From Variovorax sp. CF313 (GTDB taxonomy: Bacteria > Pseudomonadota > Gammaproteobacteria > Burkholderiales > Burkholderiaceae_C), in contig NZ_AKIW01000027.1 in NCBI RefSeq assembly GCF_000282635.1, positions 1 to 64,000 of the forward strand: a stretch of DNA of 64,000 bases, written 5' to 3'. The position numbers and the translations under genes are program-made. Numbering within the stretch: position 1 is the stretch's first letter; each line of letters starts with the position of its first letter. Positions 56,388-64,000 of the stretch are shown here, in pieces. The notes under the pieces are model-generated. The model was not told where the DNA came from and searched no databases. It saw only the letters and a list, made by a program, of their open reading frames with translations.

Positions 56388-57641
56388 TCAGCCGCCCGCC
56401 GCGAGTTCGCGCTCGAGCACCTTGGGGTTGTCGCGCCAGCGTTCCAGCCACTCCTGCGCCACGTCGCCGGGGTAGACGTCTTCCACGCCGTCACGCAGCG
56501 CCTTCACGATGGCATTGGCCAGCGCGGTGGGTGCGAGCTTCGGTGGTGGCGTGTGCTGGTTCCATTCGTCGTCGATGGGCCCCGGGAACACATTGATCAC
56601 GCGGATGCCGGCCGGCCGCATCTCGGCACGCAGGCACTGCGCAAGCGAATGCGCAGCGGCTTTCGACGCGCTGAAGGTGCCGTGCGGCGGGAAGTTGCTC
56701 AGCGCGTAGATCGACAGCAGGTTGACCCAGGCCGTGGCGCCCGTCGCGCCGTCGGCCGAGCGGCCCTTCAGCGCAGGGCCGAACTCCTGCGCCAGGCGCA
56801 GCAGGCCGAAGTAGTTGATGTCCATCTCGGCCTTGGCCACGTCGGTGCCGCGCCGCGCGCCGATGCCGAAGGTGCGGTGCACCTCCGCGTTGTTGATCAC
56901 GATGTCGACCTTGCCGCCGATGGAGCCCGCGAGCTCGGTCACCTGCCGGCCGTTGGTCAGGTCCAGCGGCACCAGCGTGACTTGCGGCAGCGCCGAGATG
57001 TCGTCGAGCCCGTCGCCCATCTTCTTCCACGGCTCGGCATGGCCGACCCAGACGATGTCTGCGCCGGCCTTGACCAGCGCACGCACGATGGCCTGGCCGG
57101 TCTCGGTCTTGCCATCGGTCACCAGCGCCTTGCGGAACTTGGGGTCGCTGGTCATTTCTCGCAGCATCTTGTCGTCGGCCATATGGGCACTCCCTTCATT
57201 CGGAAAACCAATGAGAACGGCCTGTCCCGCGCGGTCGAGCCGGGCGCCGACACGCACGCGTTGCGGTGCATCGCCGACTTCGCCGTGCAGATGGACCATG
57301 AGCGTCGGGCCCGCATCCAGGTGCACCAGCCCCAGCCGCCAGGGCAGCCGCTCGCGGAAGAACAGGTCGTTGCTGTGGTGCAGCGTGGTGCTGCCGAGCA
57401 GTTCGCCCTCGCCGCTTTGCTGCCGCCAGCGCAGTGCGGCCGAAAGGCACTTGTGGCAGACCTCGCGCGGCGGGTACTGCACCGTGCCGCAGTCTTCGCA
57501 GGTCTGCAGTTCGAAGCGGCCTTCCGCGGCGGCGGCCGTGAGGCCGAGCGCCACACGGCCGCGCGCGCCGGGCGGCAGGTTCATCTGCCGGGTGCGCAGC
57601 ACCGGGTTCTTGCGCGGGGGGCGCATCAGGGGCATCGTCAT
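56388..57641 (-). CDS. DUF35/OB-fold protein fused to a degenerate SDR domain
   Basis: 417 residues. Residues about 1-150 form a DUF35 module: zinc ribbon with Cys48, Cys51, Cys62, Cys65 (CEDC, CHKC) and an OB-fold (GSTTLHHSNDLFFRERLPWR). Residues about 165-417 are an SDR fold, but the glycine motif is degraded (TDGKTETGQ), NNAG reads NNAE, and the catalytic Tyr of Y-x-x-x-K is Phe323 (FSASK). DUF35 proteins partner thiolase-fold enzymes; the start overlaps the stop of the thiolase-fold gene (ATGA). The SDR part may be a scaffold or use other chemistry. Confidence 0.85.
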   Translation of the reverse strand: MTMPLMRPPRKNPVLRTRQMNLPPGARGRVALGLTAAAAEGRFELQTCEDCGTVQYPPREVCHKCLSAALRWRQQSGEGELLGSTTLHHSNDLFFRERLPWRLGLVHLDAGPTLMVHLHGEVGDAPQRVRVGARLDRAGQAVLIGFPNEGSAHMADDKMLREMTSDPKFRKALVTDGKTETGQAIVRALVKAGADIVWVGHAEPWKKMGDGLDDISALPQVTLVPLDLTNGRQVTELAGSIGGKVDIVINNAEVHRTFGIGARRGTDVAKAEMDINYFGLLRLAQEFGPALKGRSADGATGATAWVNLLSIYALSNFPPHGTFSASKAAAHSLAQCLRAEMRPAGIRVINVFPGPIDDEWNQHTPPPKLAPTALANAIVKALRDGVEDVYPGDVAQEWLERWRDNPKVLERELAAGG

Positions 57642-58810
57642 GCCGATCTCCCGAGAATGACGGCGCCTGTGCACAGGCAGCGGTCGTAAGTGACCATGCC
57701 GAAGCCGGCGACGAGGCCCAGCCGGGCGTTCGGCACAGCGCGTTGTCCGGCTTGGTCCGTGAGCTGCCGGATCGCCTCGACCATGCCGAGGAAGCCGCCC
57801 GCTGCACCGGCCTGCCCGGCCGAGAGCTGCCCCCCGCTCGTGTTGTTCGGAAAGCTGCCGTCGAAGGTCATGGTGTTGGCCTGCACGAAGGCCGGGCCCT
57901 CGCCCTTCTCGCAGAAGCCCAGATCCTCGAACTGCATCATCACGATGACGGGATAGTCGTCGTAGGTCTGCACGAAGTCGAGTTCCGCGGGCTGGACGCC
58001 GGCCTGCGCGTAGAGGTCGTCGCGGTCCATGCGCCAGCCGCCCTGCACCATCACCGGGTCTTCGGCATAGGCGTTATGGCGCTCGATGGCACCGCGGATC
58101 ACCACGTGCGCCAGGCCCAGGTCGCGTGCGCGCTCCTCGCTCATCACGAGGAAGGCATCGGCGCCCGCACAGGGCATCACGCAGTCGAACAGGTGGATCG
58201 GGTCGGAGATGGGCCGCGCGGCCATGTACTCGTCGAGGGTCAGGCCCTTCTTGAACATCGCGTTCGGGTTGCCCAGCGCGTTGGTGCGCTGGTCCACGCA
58301 GATACGGCCGAAGTCCTCGCGCTTCGCGCCGTAGGTGCGCATGTAGTTGGCGGTGATGAACGCGAAGATCGAGTTCGGGCCGCCCGAGCCGTAGGGGTAG
58401 CTCGCGTCGCGCGCGAAGTTGCTGAAGCTGCCGAGCGTCTGGCGGAAGGAATCGACGTGGTTGGTGTCGGCGCCCACGCAGGCCACGATGTCGGCATCGC
58501 CCGCCTGCACCGCCCGCGCCGCGCGGCGCAGGCACATCACGCCCGAAGCACCGCCGGTGGGCACATGGTCGAGCCAGCGCGGCGACAGGCCCAGGTGCTG
58601 CGTGACGCCCACGGCCGTGTCGGGCGCGAGCGAAAAGCTGCTGAGGCACAGGCCGTCGATCTGTTCCTTGGCCACGCCGCTGGCCCGGACCAGCGCCTCG
58701 ATGGCCTGGCCGATGAACCAGTGGGCGGTGCGCGTGGAGTAGCGCACATAGGGCACCGTGATGGGCACGGCCACCGCGACGCCTTCGTAGGAGAGCCGGC
58801 TGCGGGTCAT
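57638..58810 (-). CDS. Thiolase-fold protein lacking the catalytic cysteine (Ltp2-like, candidate retro-aldolase)
   Basis: 390 residues of the SCP2-thiolase group. The nucleophile loop reads TGGASG with Gly87 where thiolases have Cys, and the GHP histidine motif is replaced by SAGQAGAAGG, so classical Claisen condensation or cleavage is unlikely. A Tyr-rich segment (TYDDYPVIVMMQFEDLGFCE) lies where steroid side-chain aldolases of the Ltp2 kind have catalytic tyrosines. Those enzymes need a DUF35 partner and cleave beta-hydroxyacyl-CoA by retro-aldol reaction; the DUF35-SDR fusion is encoded next to it. Proposed substrate: dioxindole-3-acetyl-CoA (inference). Confidence 0.85.
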   Translation of the reverse strand: MTRSRLSYEGVAVAVPITVPYVRYSTRTAHWFIGQAIEALVRASGVAKEQIDGLCLSSFSLAPDTAVGVTQHLGLSPRWLDHVPTGGASGVMCLRRAARAVQAGDADIVACVGADTNHVDSFRQTLGSFSNFARDASYPYGSGGPNSIFAFITANYMRTYGAKREDFGRICVDQRTNALGNPNAMFKKGLTLDEYMAARPISDPIHLFDCVMPCAGADAFLVMSEERARDLGLAHVVIRGAIERHNAYAEDPVMVQGGWRMDRDDLYAQAGVQPAELDFVQTYDDYPVIVMMQFEDLGFCEKGEGPAFVQANTMTFDGSFPNNTSGGQLSAGQAGAAGGFLGMVEAIRQLTDQAGQRAVPNARLGLVAGFGMVTYDRCLCTGAVILGRSA

Positions 58811-60432
58811 GACTGCCTCTTCTTCATCGCGCGGGTGTCGATGCAGTGGCCCTGCCCCGGCAGCGACTTCGCCATCTCGCGCAATTGCCCGCGCTGGATC
58901 TTCTGCGACGGCGTGAGCGGCAGCGCATCGACGAATGCCACATAGCCGGGCGCCTTGTAGTACGCCAGCTGGTCCAGCGCATGCGCGACGATGCTGGCTG
59001 CGATCTGTTCACGCTGCGATGCGTCGGCGCCTTCGCGCATCACGATGCAGGCCAGCACCTCGTCGCCGCGCACCGCATCGGGTGTGGCGGCCACGGCCGA
59101 GGTCTTCACGGCCGGATGCTGGTTGAGCACACTCTCCACTTCAACCGCGGAGATGTTCTCGCCGCTGCGGCGAATCACGTTCTTCTTGCGGTCGACGAAG
59201 AAGAAGTTGCCTTCGGGGTCGCGCCGCACCAGGTCGCCGGTGTGGAACCAGCCGTCGGCCCAGGCTTGGCGCGTGGCTTCCTCGTCCTTCAGGTAGCCGG
59301 AGAAGAAGTAACGCTTCGGGTCGTCGCCGGCCGAACGCACGAGCAGTTCGCCCGGCGCATCGACGCCGACATCGTTGCCGTCTTCGCCCACGAGGCGGAT
59401 CTCCACGAAGTCTTCCTGCCGTCCGAAGCAGCTGGTGCCCACGAGACGCGGTTCGCGGTTCGCCATGATGCAGGCGGCTGCGCCGGTCTCGGTCATGGCC
59501 CAGGCCTCGACCAGCGGGAAGCCGAAACGCTCTTCGAAAGGTGCGTGGTTCTTGCGGTCCACACCGGCGCCGAAGCCCCAGCGGATTGCATGCTCCCTGT
59601 CGGCCGCAGACGCGTTGGCCGACAGGAGCATCGCCGGCACCACGCCGAGGTAATGCACGATGGTCGCGCCGCTTTCGCGCGCGCTGGCCAGCCAGGTCTT
59701 CGGATGGAAACGGTCCAGCTGCACCAGGCACCCGCCCGCCACCAGCACCACCATGGTGGAGAACGCCATCGCGTTCATGTGGTTGAGGGGCAGCGGCGTG
59801 ATGACGCGCTCGGCGTCGGGCCGGATGCTGCAGACACCGTCGAGCGCGGCGTACCACTCGCCGGCGCGCAGGAAGTAGGCATTGCTCAGGATGCAGCCCT
59901 TGGGGCGCCCGGTGGTGCCCGAGGTATAGAGCAGGCCGCATTCGGTGTCGACGCTGATGCGATCATGGGCTCGCGGTGCAATCGTCTTCGCACTGGGCAC
60001 CGCGTCGTCGGGCCCCATCGTCTCGAAGGCCACACCGGCCTGCGCAGCCGCAGCGCGCAGGTCGCCGGCACGTTCAGGCAGCGTCACGGCCAGGCCGATT
60101 TCGCTGTGGCCGATCAAATAGATCAGTTCCGCCGAGCGCATCTCGGCGTTGATCGGCACCACGCTCACGCCCAGGGCGTTCAACGCGAACCAGTGGAAGA
60201 GGAATGCGGGACGGTTCTCCAGCAGCAGCCCGACACGGTGGCCGTGTCCGTACCCGGCTTGCGCATAGGCCGCGCGCAGACGCTCGACCTCGGCCGCGGC
60301 CTCGCCCCAGCGAATGACGCCGGCAGAAATACCGTAGGCGGCGGCCGTCACCGATTCGGTGAACAGGAACTCGGCCTGCGGCGTGCGCGCCGCGGTGGCC
60401 GCGAAGACTTGATGGACGGTGGCGTGTGTCAT
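58807..60432 (-). CDS. AMP-dependent CoA ligase
   Basis: 541 residues, ANL superfamily: YTSGTTGRPKGCILSN, EAWAMTETGAAACIM, GDLVRRDPEGNFFFVDRKKN and C-terminal PLTPSQKIQRGQLRE with the acyl-adenylate lysine. The start overlaps nothing, but its stop overlaps the thiolase-fold ATG, placing both in one unit. It likely makes the CoA ester that the Ltp2-like protein cleaves. Confidence 0.9.
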   Translation of the reverse strand: MTHATVHQVFAATAARTPQAEFLFTESVTAAAYGISAGVIRWGEAAAEVERLRAAYAQAGYGHGHRVGLLLENRPAFLFHWFALNALGVSVVPINAEMRSAELIYLIGHSEIGLAVTLPERAGDLRAAAAQAGVAFETMGPDDAVPSAKTIAPRAHDRISVDTECGLLYTSGTTGRPKGCILSNAYFLRAGEWYAALDGVCSIRPDAERVITPLPLNHMNAMAFSTMVVLVAGGCLVQLDRFHPKTWLASARESGATIVHYLGVVPAMLLSANASAADREHAIRWGFGAGVDRKNHAPFEERFGFPLVEAWAMTETGAAACIMANREPRLVGTSCFGRQEDFVEIRLVGEDGNDVGVDAPGELLVRSAGDDPKRYFFSGYLKDEEATRQAWADGWFHTGDLVRRDPEGNFFFVDRKKNVIRRSGENISAVEVESVLNQHPAVKTSAVAATPDAVRGDEVLACIVMREGADASQREQIAASIVAHALDQLAYYKAPGYVAFVDALPLTPSQKIQRGQLREMAKSLPGQGHCIDTRAMKKRQS

Positions 60433-60439
60433 CGCGTCC

Positions 60440-60928
60440 CTAGATGAAAAGCTGCACGGCTGGCAGCGCCGCGTCGCAGTTGAGCAGGTTGACGCGCTTG
60501 AGCGCCATGCGCAGCGCGCCATCCTGCACCCTGAGATGATGGAAGAAGGTGCCGACGTAGAACTGCAATTCGTCGCCCTGCGACTCCGTGTAGTGGAACC
60601 CGGTGCGCACCACGTAGCGGTTCGCCTCGGCGTCGAATTGCTCGATCACCGGCATCTGCAGCAGATGATGGCAGCGGCTCGGCGGTTGCTGCGAAAAGGC
60701 ACGCGGACTCTTGAGGCGCTCGATGCGCAGGTCGCGCAGCAGCTTGTCCTCGTAGAGGTGCGAGGTGTGGTTGAGGCCGTCTTCCTGGTCGGGAACCAGC
60801 GGCACCCAGTAGAAGGCATCGTCGGTGAAAAGCGCGTTCCACTCCTCGTAGCGGCGCGTGTCGAGCAGGTGTACTTCGTTCACGACGAAATCGATCAAGT
60901 CCTGGCGGGTGACTTCGATGCCGGTCAT
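60440..60928 (-). CDS. Ring-hydroxylating dioxygenase beta subunit, pair 2
   Basis: 162 residues, NTF2-like fold: VTRQDLIDFVVNEVHLLDTR, then RYEEWNALFTDDAFYWVPL and the C terminus VNLLNCDAALPAVQLFI, matching the end of the other beta subunit. The start overlaps the alpha stop by 1 bp (TGATG). Confidence 0.9.
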   Translation of the reverse strand: MTGIEVTRQDLIDFVVNEVHLLDTRRYEEWNALFTDDAFYWVPLVPDQEDGLNHTSHLYEDKLLRDLRIERLKSPRAFSQQPPSRCHHLLQMPVIEQFDAEANRYVVRTGFHYTESQGDELQFYVGTFFHHLRVQDGALRMALKRVNLLNCDAALPAVQLFI

Positions 60929-62241
60929 CACATGGTCTCCGTCATGCGCTGGACCCATGCGCGGTACTGGTTGCGCATCGGCAGCTCGTTGGTGCCGCCC
61001 GTGGTGATCTCTCCGCCCTTCAGCTCCGACGGGTCGTAGTTGCGATGCAGGCTCACCCACTCGTTGCCGCTCGCATGCAGGCCGGCCTGCATGCCGCGGT
61101 AGGCCTGCAGGTCGTCATGCCCCACCACCGAGAACGGCGAGTTGATGAGCCGGTTGTACATGGTGGTGCGCTGCAGCAGCTCGGGCGGCGCGCCCTTGAG
61201 GCGGAAGGTCCAGCTCTCGATCAGCGTCCTGTCGGCCGAGATCGGCTTGACCACGCGGATCGCCTGGATCGCGCCCTTGATCGTGAGGTTCGGGTAGTAC
61301 ACCGTGTTGTGGCGCGCCATGCCGAGGATCTGCGCGGTTTTTTCCTCGCCGTAGCGCGCCTTCATGGCGTCGTCATAGGCCGGGATCGCCTTGTACTTGC
61401 TGTGGATGCTGAAGTGCACACCCGTGAAGCTGTGGCCGTTGTCGTAGGTGCGGATGCCCATGTCCTCGAAGAACTTGTAGTCGGACATGAAAGGCACGAA
61501 CTGCTCGACCGCCATGGGCTTGGGCTCATCGGCGGGCTTGTCGGCCCACATGCGCTTGGCGGTTCCGGCCGAGGATTCGTGCGCCACCATGGGGTGCATG
61601 GTGTCGTTGAGGTTCTCGACGAACATCTTCCAGTTGCACTGGTGCATGAAGCGCAGGCAGCCGCCCGCGATCTCGAGTTCGCCCTCGGGCGAACGGTCGG
61701 CCATGTTGTCGATGGAGCTCAGCGAGTCGCCGAAGTAGTCGTCGAAGTCCGGCCCGGCGTCGTTGATCTTCACGAAGATGAAGCCGCGGTGGCTGCGCAC
61801 GTGCTTCAGCGTCGTCAGGCCCTTGACCGATTCGCACGCGTGCAGTTCGGTGTTCTCGTAGCCGGTCTTCAGCGGAATGGCCAGCAGCGAGCCGTCGGTC
61901 TTGAAGGTCCAGGCGTGGTACGGGCAGCGGAAGAACTTGCCGGTGTTGCCGCAGGGCCCATTGACGAGCCGCGAGCCCTTGTGGGCGCAGCGGTTCATCA
62001 TGGCGCGCACGCTGCCGTCGGCGTGGCGCACGACGATCAGCGGGCGGCCGGCGATCTCGTTGCTGATCCAGTCGCCCGGCTTGAGCAGTTGGCTCTCGTG
62101 GCCGACATAGTTCCAGGTGTTGGCGAAGAAGTGCTCCTGCTCCAGCTCGAACAGTTCCTGGCTGGTGTACAGATCGCGGTGCACCTGGTCGTTGCGCACC
62201 AGCGCGCGGACGGCTTCAGGGTTGTCTCGGTATGAAGGCAT
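60928..62241 (-). CDS. Rieske ring-hydroxylating dioxygenase alpha subunit, pair 2
   Basis: 437 residues. Rieske ligands Cys85, His87, Cys106, His109 at the same positions as in pair 1, and iron-site region NWKMFVENLNDTMHPMVAHE. It is adjacent to the only reductase gene of the cluster, so it is probably the principal dioxygenase. The ATG at 62241 begins MPSYRDNPEAVRALVRNDQV, parallel to MTSYRHHPERVAALVQHDRV of pair 1. Confidence 0.92.
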   Translation of the reverse strand: MPSYRDNPEAVRALVRNDQVHRDLYTSQELFELEQEHFFANTWNYVGHESQLLKPGDWISNEIAGRPLIVVRHADGSVRAMMNRCAHKGSRLVNGPCGNTGKFFRCPYHAWTFKTDGSLLAIPLKTGYENTELHACESVKGLTTLKHVRSHRGFIFVKINDAGPDFDDYFGDSLSSIDNMADRSPEGELEIAGGCLRFMHQCNWKMFVENLNDTMHPMVAHESSAGTAKRMWADKPADEPKPMAVEQFVPFMSDYKFFEDMGIRTYDNGHSFTGVHFSIHSKYKAIPAYDDAMKARYGEEKTAQILGMARHNTVYYPNLTIKGAIQAIRVVKPISADRTLIESWTFRLKGAPPELLQRTTMYNRLINSPFSVVGHDDLQAYRGMQAGLHASGNEWVSLHRNYDPSELKGGEITTGGTNELPMRNQYRAWVQRMTETM

Positions 62242-62257
62242 GGTTCTCGTGGCTCCT

Positions 62258-63250
62258 TCAGAGGTCGAGCACCAGGCGCGCACCCTTGGCGCGCGAGATG
62301 CAGATCTGGATGACGTTGCCGGCCGCTTTCTCGCGGGCGGTGAGCACGTAGTCGCGATGCTCGATCTCGCCTTCGATGACGGGCACGGCGCACACGCCGC
62401 ATTCGCCGCGCTTGCAGTCGAACATCGGGTCGCAGCCGTGCTCGATCAGGCAATCGAGGATGCTCTGGTCGGCCGGCACCGTGAAGCGCTGGCCCGACTG
62501 GGCGAGTTCCACCTCGAAGGGCTGGTCGCCCGCTTCCGCGACCGGCTCGGTGAAGAGTTCGAAGTGCACGCGGTCGTGCTCCCAGCCGCGCGCCTGGGTG
62601 CGGGCCAGCACGGCGTCCAGCATGAGCTTGGGGCCGCAGACGTAGAGGCGGTCGCCAGCGGGCACGCCGTCGAGCAGCGCGTCGATGTCGAGAGGCGCAC
62701 CGGTTTCGGCATCGGCGTGCACGCGCAGGTCGTCGCCGAGCAGCGCCTGCAGCTCGGGCAGGAAGGCCATCAGCTCGCGGCTGCGGCCGGCGTAGTGCAT
62801 GCGCACCGGCGCCTCTTCGGCGCGGCGGCGCGCGGCCATGGTGGCGAGCGGCGTGACGCCGATACCACCCGCCACCAGCACGGTGCCGCCGGGACCGGTG
62901 TGCAGCGGAAAGTCGTTCTTCGGCGCCTCGATGGCGACGGTATCGCCTTCTTTCAGCTGCTCGTGCATGAAGCGCGAGCCGCCACGGCCTTCGGCCTCCT
63001 TGCGCACGGCGATCACGTACTCGGTTGGTGCGTTGGTGGCGTTGCGCGCGGTCGCGAAGTTGATAAGCGAGTAATGGCGCCAGTCGGTCTTGCCATCGGG
63101 CAGCGACACCTGCACACGGATGTGGGAGCCGGCCGCGAAGCCTGGCAGCGCGCGGCCGTCTTCGGCGCGCAGGCGCAGCATGCGGATCAGCGGATTCAAT
63201 GCCCGCGCTTCGACGACGCGCAGCGAGAGGATGGCGGAGGGTGCGGTCAT
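62258..63250 (-). CDS. PDR/VanB-type reductase of the dioxygenase system
   Basis: 330 residues: FMN/NAD reductase domain (about 10-225, RHYSLIN flavin motif, GGIGVTPLATMA nucleotide motif) and a C-terminal plant-type [2Fe-2S] ferredoxin (CKRGECGVC and a fourth Cys in NVIQICISRA). It transfers electrons from NAD(P)H to the Rieske oxygenases. As the only reductase in view it may serve both pairs. Corresponds to the reductase gene of iad-like loci. Confidence 0.92.
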   Translation of the reverse strand: MTAPSAILSLRVVEARALNPLIRMLRLRAEDGRALPGFAAGSHIRVQVSLPDGKTDWRHYSLINFATARNATNAPTEYVIAVRKEAEGRGGSRFMHEQLKEGDTVAIEAPKNDFPLHTGPGGTVLVAGGIGVTPLATMAARRRAEEAPVRMHYAGRSRELMAFLPELQALLGDDLRVHADAETGAPLDIDALLDGVPAGDRLYVCGPKLMLDAVLARTQARGWEHDRVHFELFTEPVAEAGDQPFEVELAQSGQRFTVPADQSILDCLIEHGCDPMFDCKRGECGVCAVPVIEGEIEHRDYVLTAREKAAGNVIQICISRAKGARLVLDL

Positions 63251-63266
63251 CTTCGTTGTCTCTTCG

Positions 63267-64000
63267 TCAGGCCAGTGCGTGCAGCGCCAGTGCAGCCTGC
63301 AGCTTGTGGCCGTGTTCGTCGGCCAGTGCCGCGTCGCGCAGTTCGCGCAGCGTGGCCGGTGCCAGCCCCGCGCCGGCGCGCTCGACGGCACGCATCACGG
63401 TGTCGTAGTTGCGAACGCCGCGCTCGTGCGTGTCGCTGTAGCCCTTCACGAGCCGCTGGCACTGCGCGAGTTCGACGGCGAGCTCCGGGTTGCGCTGCGC
63501 AGTCGCGGCGATGCGCTGCAGCCATTCCTCGATGCGGCGGTTCTCTTCGGCATAGCGCATCGTCGACAGGCGCCAGCGCTTCATGGCTGCCACCGTGCGC
63601 AACATCAGGTAGCCGCGCAGCGAGCTGGTCCGGATCACGCGGCCGTGCTGCGTGAAGCGCTCGACGAGCTTCTTCGGCAGCGTCGAATCCATGAGCCAGC
63701 GGCCGATGCCACCCGGCAGCGTCTCGCAGATTTCCTGCAGGCGTGGGTGCATGTATTCGTTGATGGCCAGCACCTGGCCCGGCTGCACGCGCGCCTCGCC
63801 GCGCACGCGCTCGAAGCGGGTCGCGCGGGTCTTCAGGGCCGCGACGCGGGCGGTGTCTTCGTAGGACATCCAGAGCGCAAGATGGCGCGCGGTTTCACGC
63901 AGCAGCCGGTGGTCGCCGGCCGGCAAGGCCGCCATGCGGTCGAGGTACAGGCCGGCGTAGGCCGGGTCCTGGTAGTCGATAAGGCGGCGCACGCCTTCGA
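63267..64000 (-). CDS. Indolepyruvate oxidoreductase subunit beta family protein, C-terminal part
   Basis: The frame stays open to the window end, so the N-terminal part is missing. The visible 244 residues are the helical C-terminal region found in long IorB-type proteins of Betaproteobacteria (RRLIDYQDPAYAGLYLDRM, RFERVRGEARVQPGQVLAIN, EYMHPRLQEICETLPGGIGR). Such enzymes decarboxylate arylpyruvates, for example indolepyruvate to indoleacetyl-CoA. This supports an indolic substrate for the operon. Assigned by the C-terminal pattern only. Confidence 0.7.
   Translation of the reverse strand, partial: EGVRRLIDYQDPAYAGLYLDRMAALPAGDHRLLRETARHLALWMSYEDTARVAALKTRATRFERVRGEARVQPGQVLAINEYMHPRLQEICETLPGGIGRWLMDSTLPKKLVERFTQHGRVIRTSSLRGYLMLRTVAAMKRWRLSTMRYAEENRRIEEWLQRIAATAQRNPELAVELAQCQRLVKGYSDTHERGVRNYDTVMRAVERAGAGLAPATLRELRDAALADEHGHKLQAALALHALA

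Noticed and set aside
57638..58810. Annotation as an ordinary acetyl-CoA acetyltransferase (beta-ketothiolase)
   Set aside because: The nucleophilic Cys is Gly and the GHP histidine is missing, so normal thiolase chemistry is not supported.

Overview
The window looks like chromosomal DNA of a betaproteobacterium of the family Comamonadaceae, most likely Variovorax or a close relative. The basis is high G+C, typical Burkholderiales neighbours (polA, a DUF2782 gene, the kinase-type thrB and a BPSS1780-family gene in a row), several LIV-type transporters, and a short intergenic repeat whose copies resemble each other closely. No rRNA, CRISPR array or intact insertion sequence was seen. The identification is by reading only; no database search was run.

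Left part (1-27 kb). An EamA exporter is followed by a tightly overlapping set: a sulfurtransferase, a ZrgA-like (DUF2796) metal-binding protein, a MacB/LolD-type ATPase, an FtsX-type permease and a DUF3299 protein, resembling the zrg zinc-uptake loci of Vibrio. A DUF3300 lipoprotein with a very long glutamine-rich tail comes next. From 7.4 to 19.2 kb there is a coherent peptide and D-amino-acid utilisation locus: an M20 peptidase, an XRE-cupin regulator with three near-identical palindromes in its promoter region, a DadA-like flavoenzyme, an M81 (MlrC-type) peptidase, a complete Dpp-like ABC importer and an N-acyl-D-amino-acid deacylase that keeps the zinc ligands of the family. A second related group (Asp/Glu racemase, GltI-like binding protein, DadA, LysR regulator, M20 peptidase) lies at 21.6-27 kb.

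Middle (27-42 kb). Housekeeping genes: polA, thrB, a UvrD helicase, guaC and four tRNA genes (Ala-CGC, Lys-CTT, His-GTG, Arg-ACG). The 3' end of tRNA-Lys is repeated exactly (38 bp) 1,355 bp downstream. Between the copies are one small secreted protein gene and a frameshifted, C-terminally truncated tyrosine integrase, the scar of a mobile element. Several very small genes follow.

Right part (42-64 kb). About 21.7 kb is entirely on the minus strand with almost no spacing: two paralogous Rieske dioxygenase alpha/beta pairs, one reductase, two CoA ligases, a cyclase-family hydrolase, SDRs, a thiolase-fold protein without the catalytic cysteine next to a DUF35-SDR fusion, a LIV transporter with three binding proteins, a MarR regulator and the end of an indolepyruvate-oxidoreductase-type gene. 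This gene content matches what is known of iad-like auxin (indole-3-acetate) degradation loci of Variovorax. The proposed chemistry is indole-3-acetate to dioxindole-3-acetate (dioxygenase), its CoA ester (ligase), retro-aldol cleavage to isatin plus acetyl-CoA (the Cys-less thiolase fold with DUF35), and isatin hydrolysis (cyclase family). The retro-aldol step is the most original inference here and remains untested.
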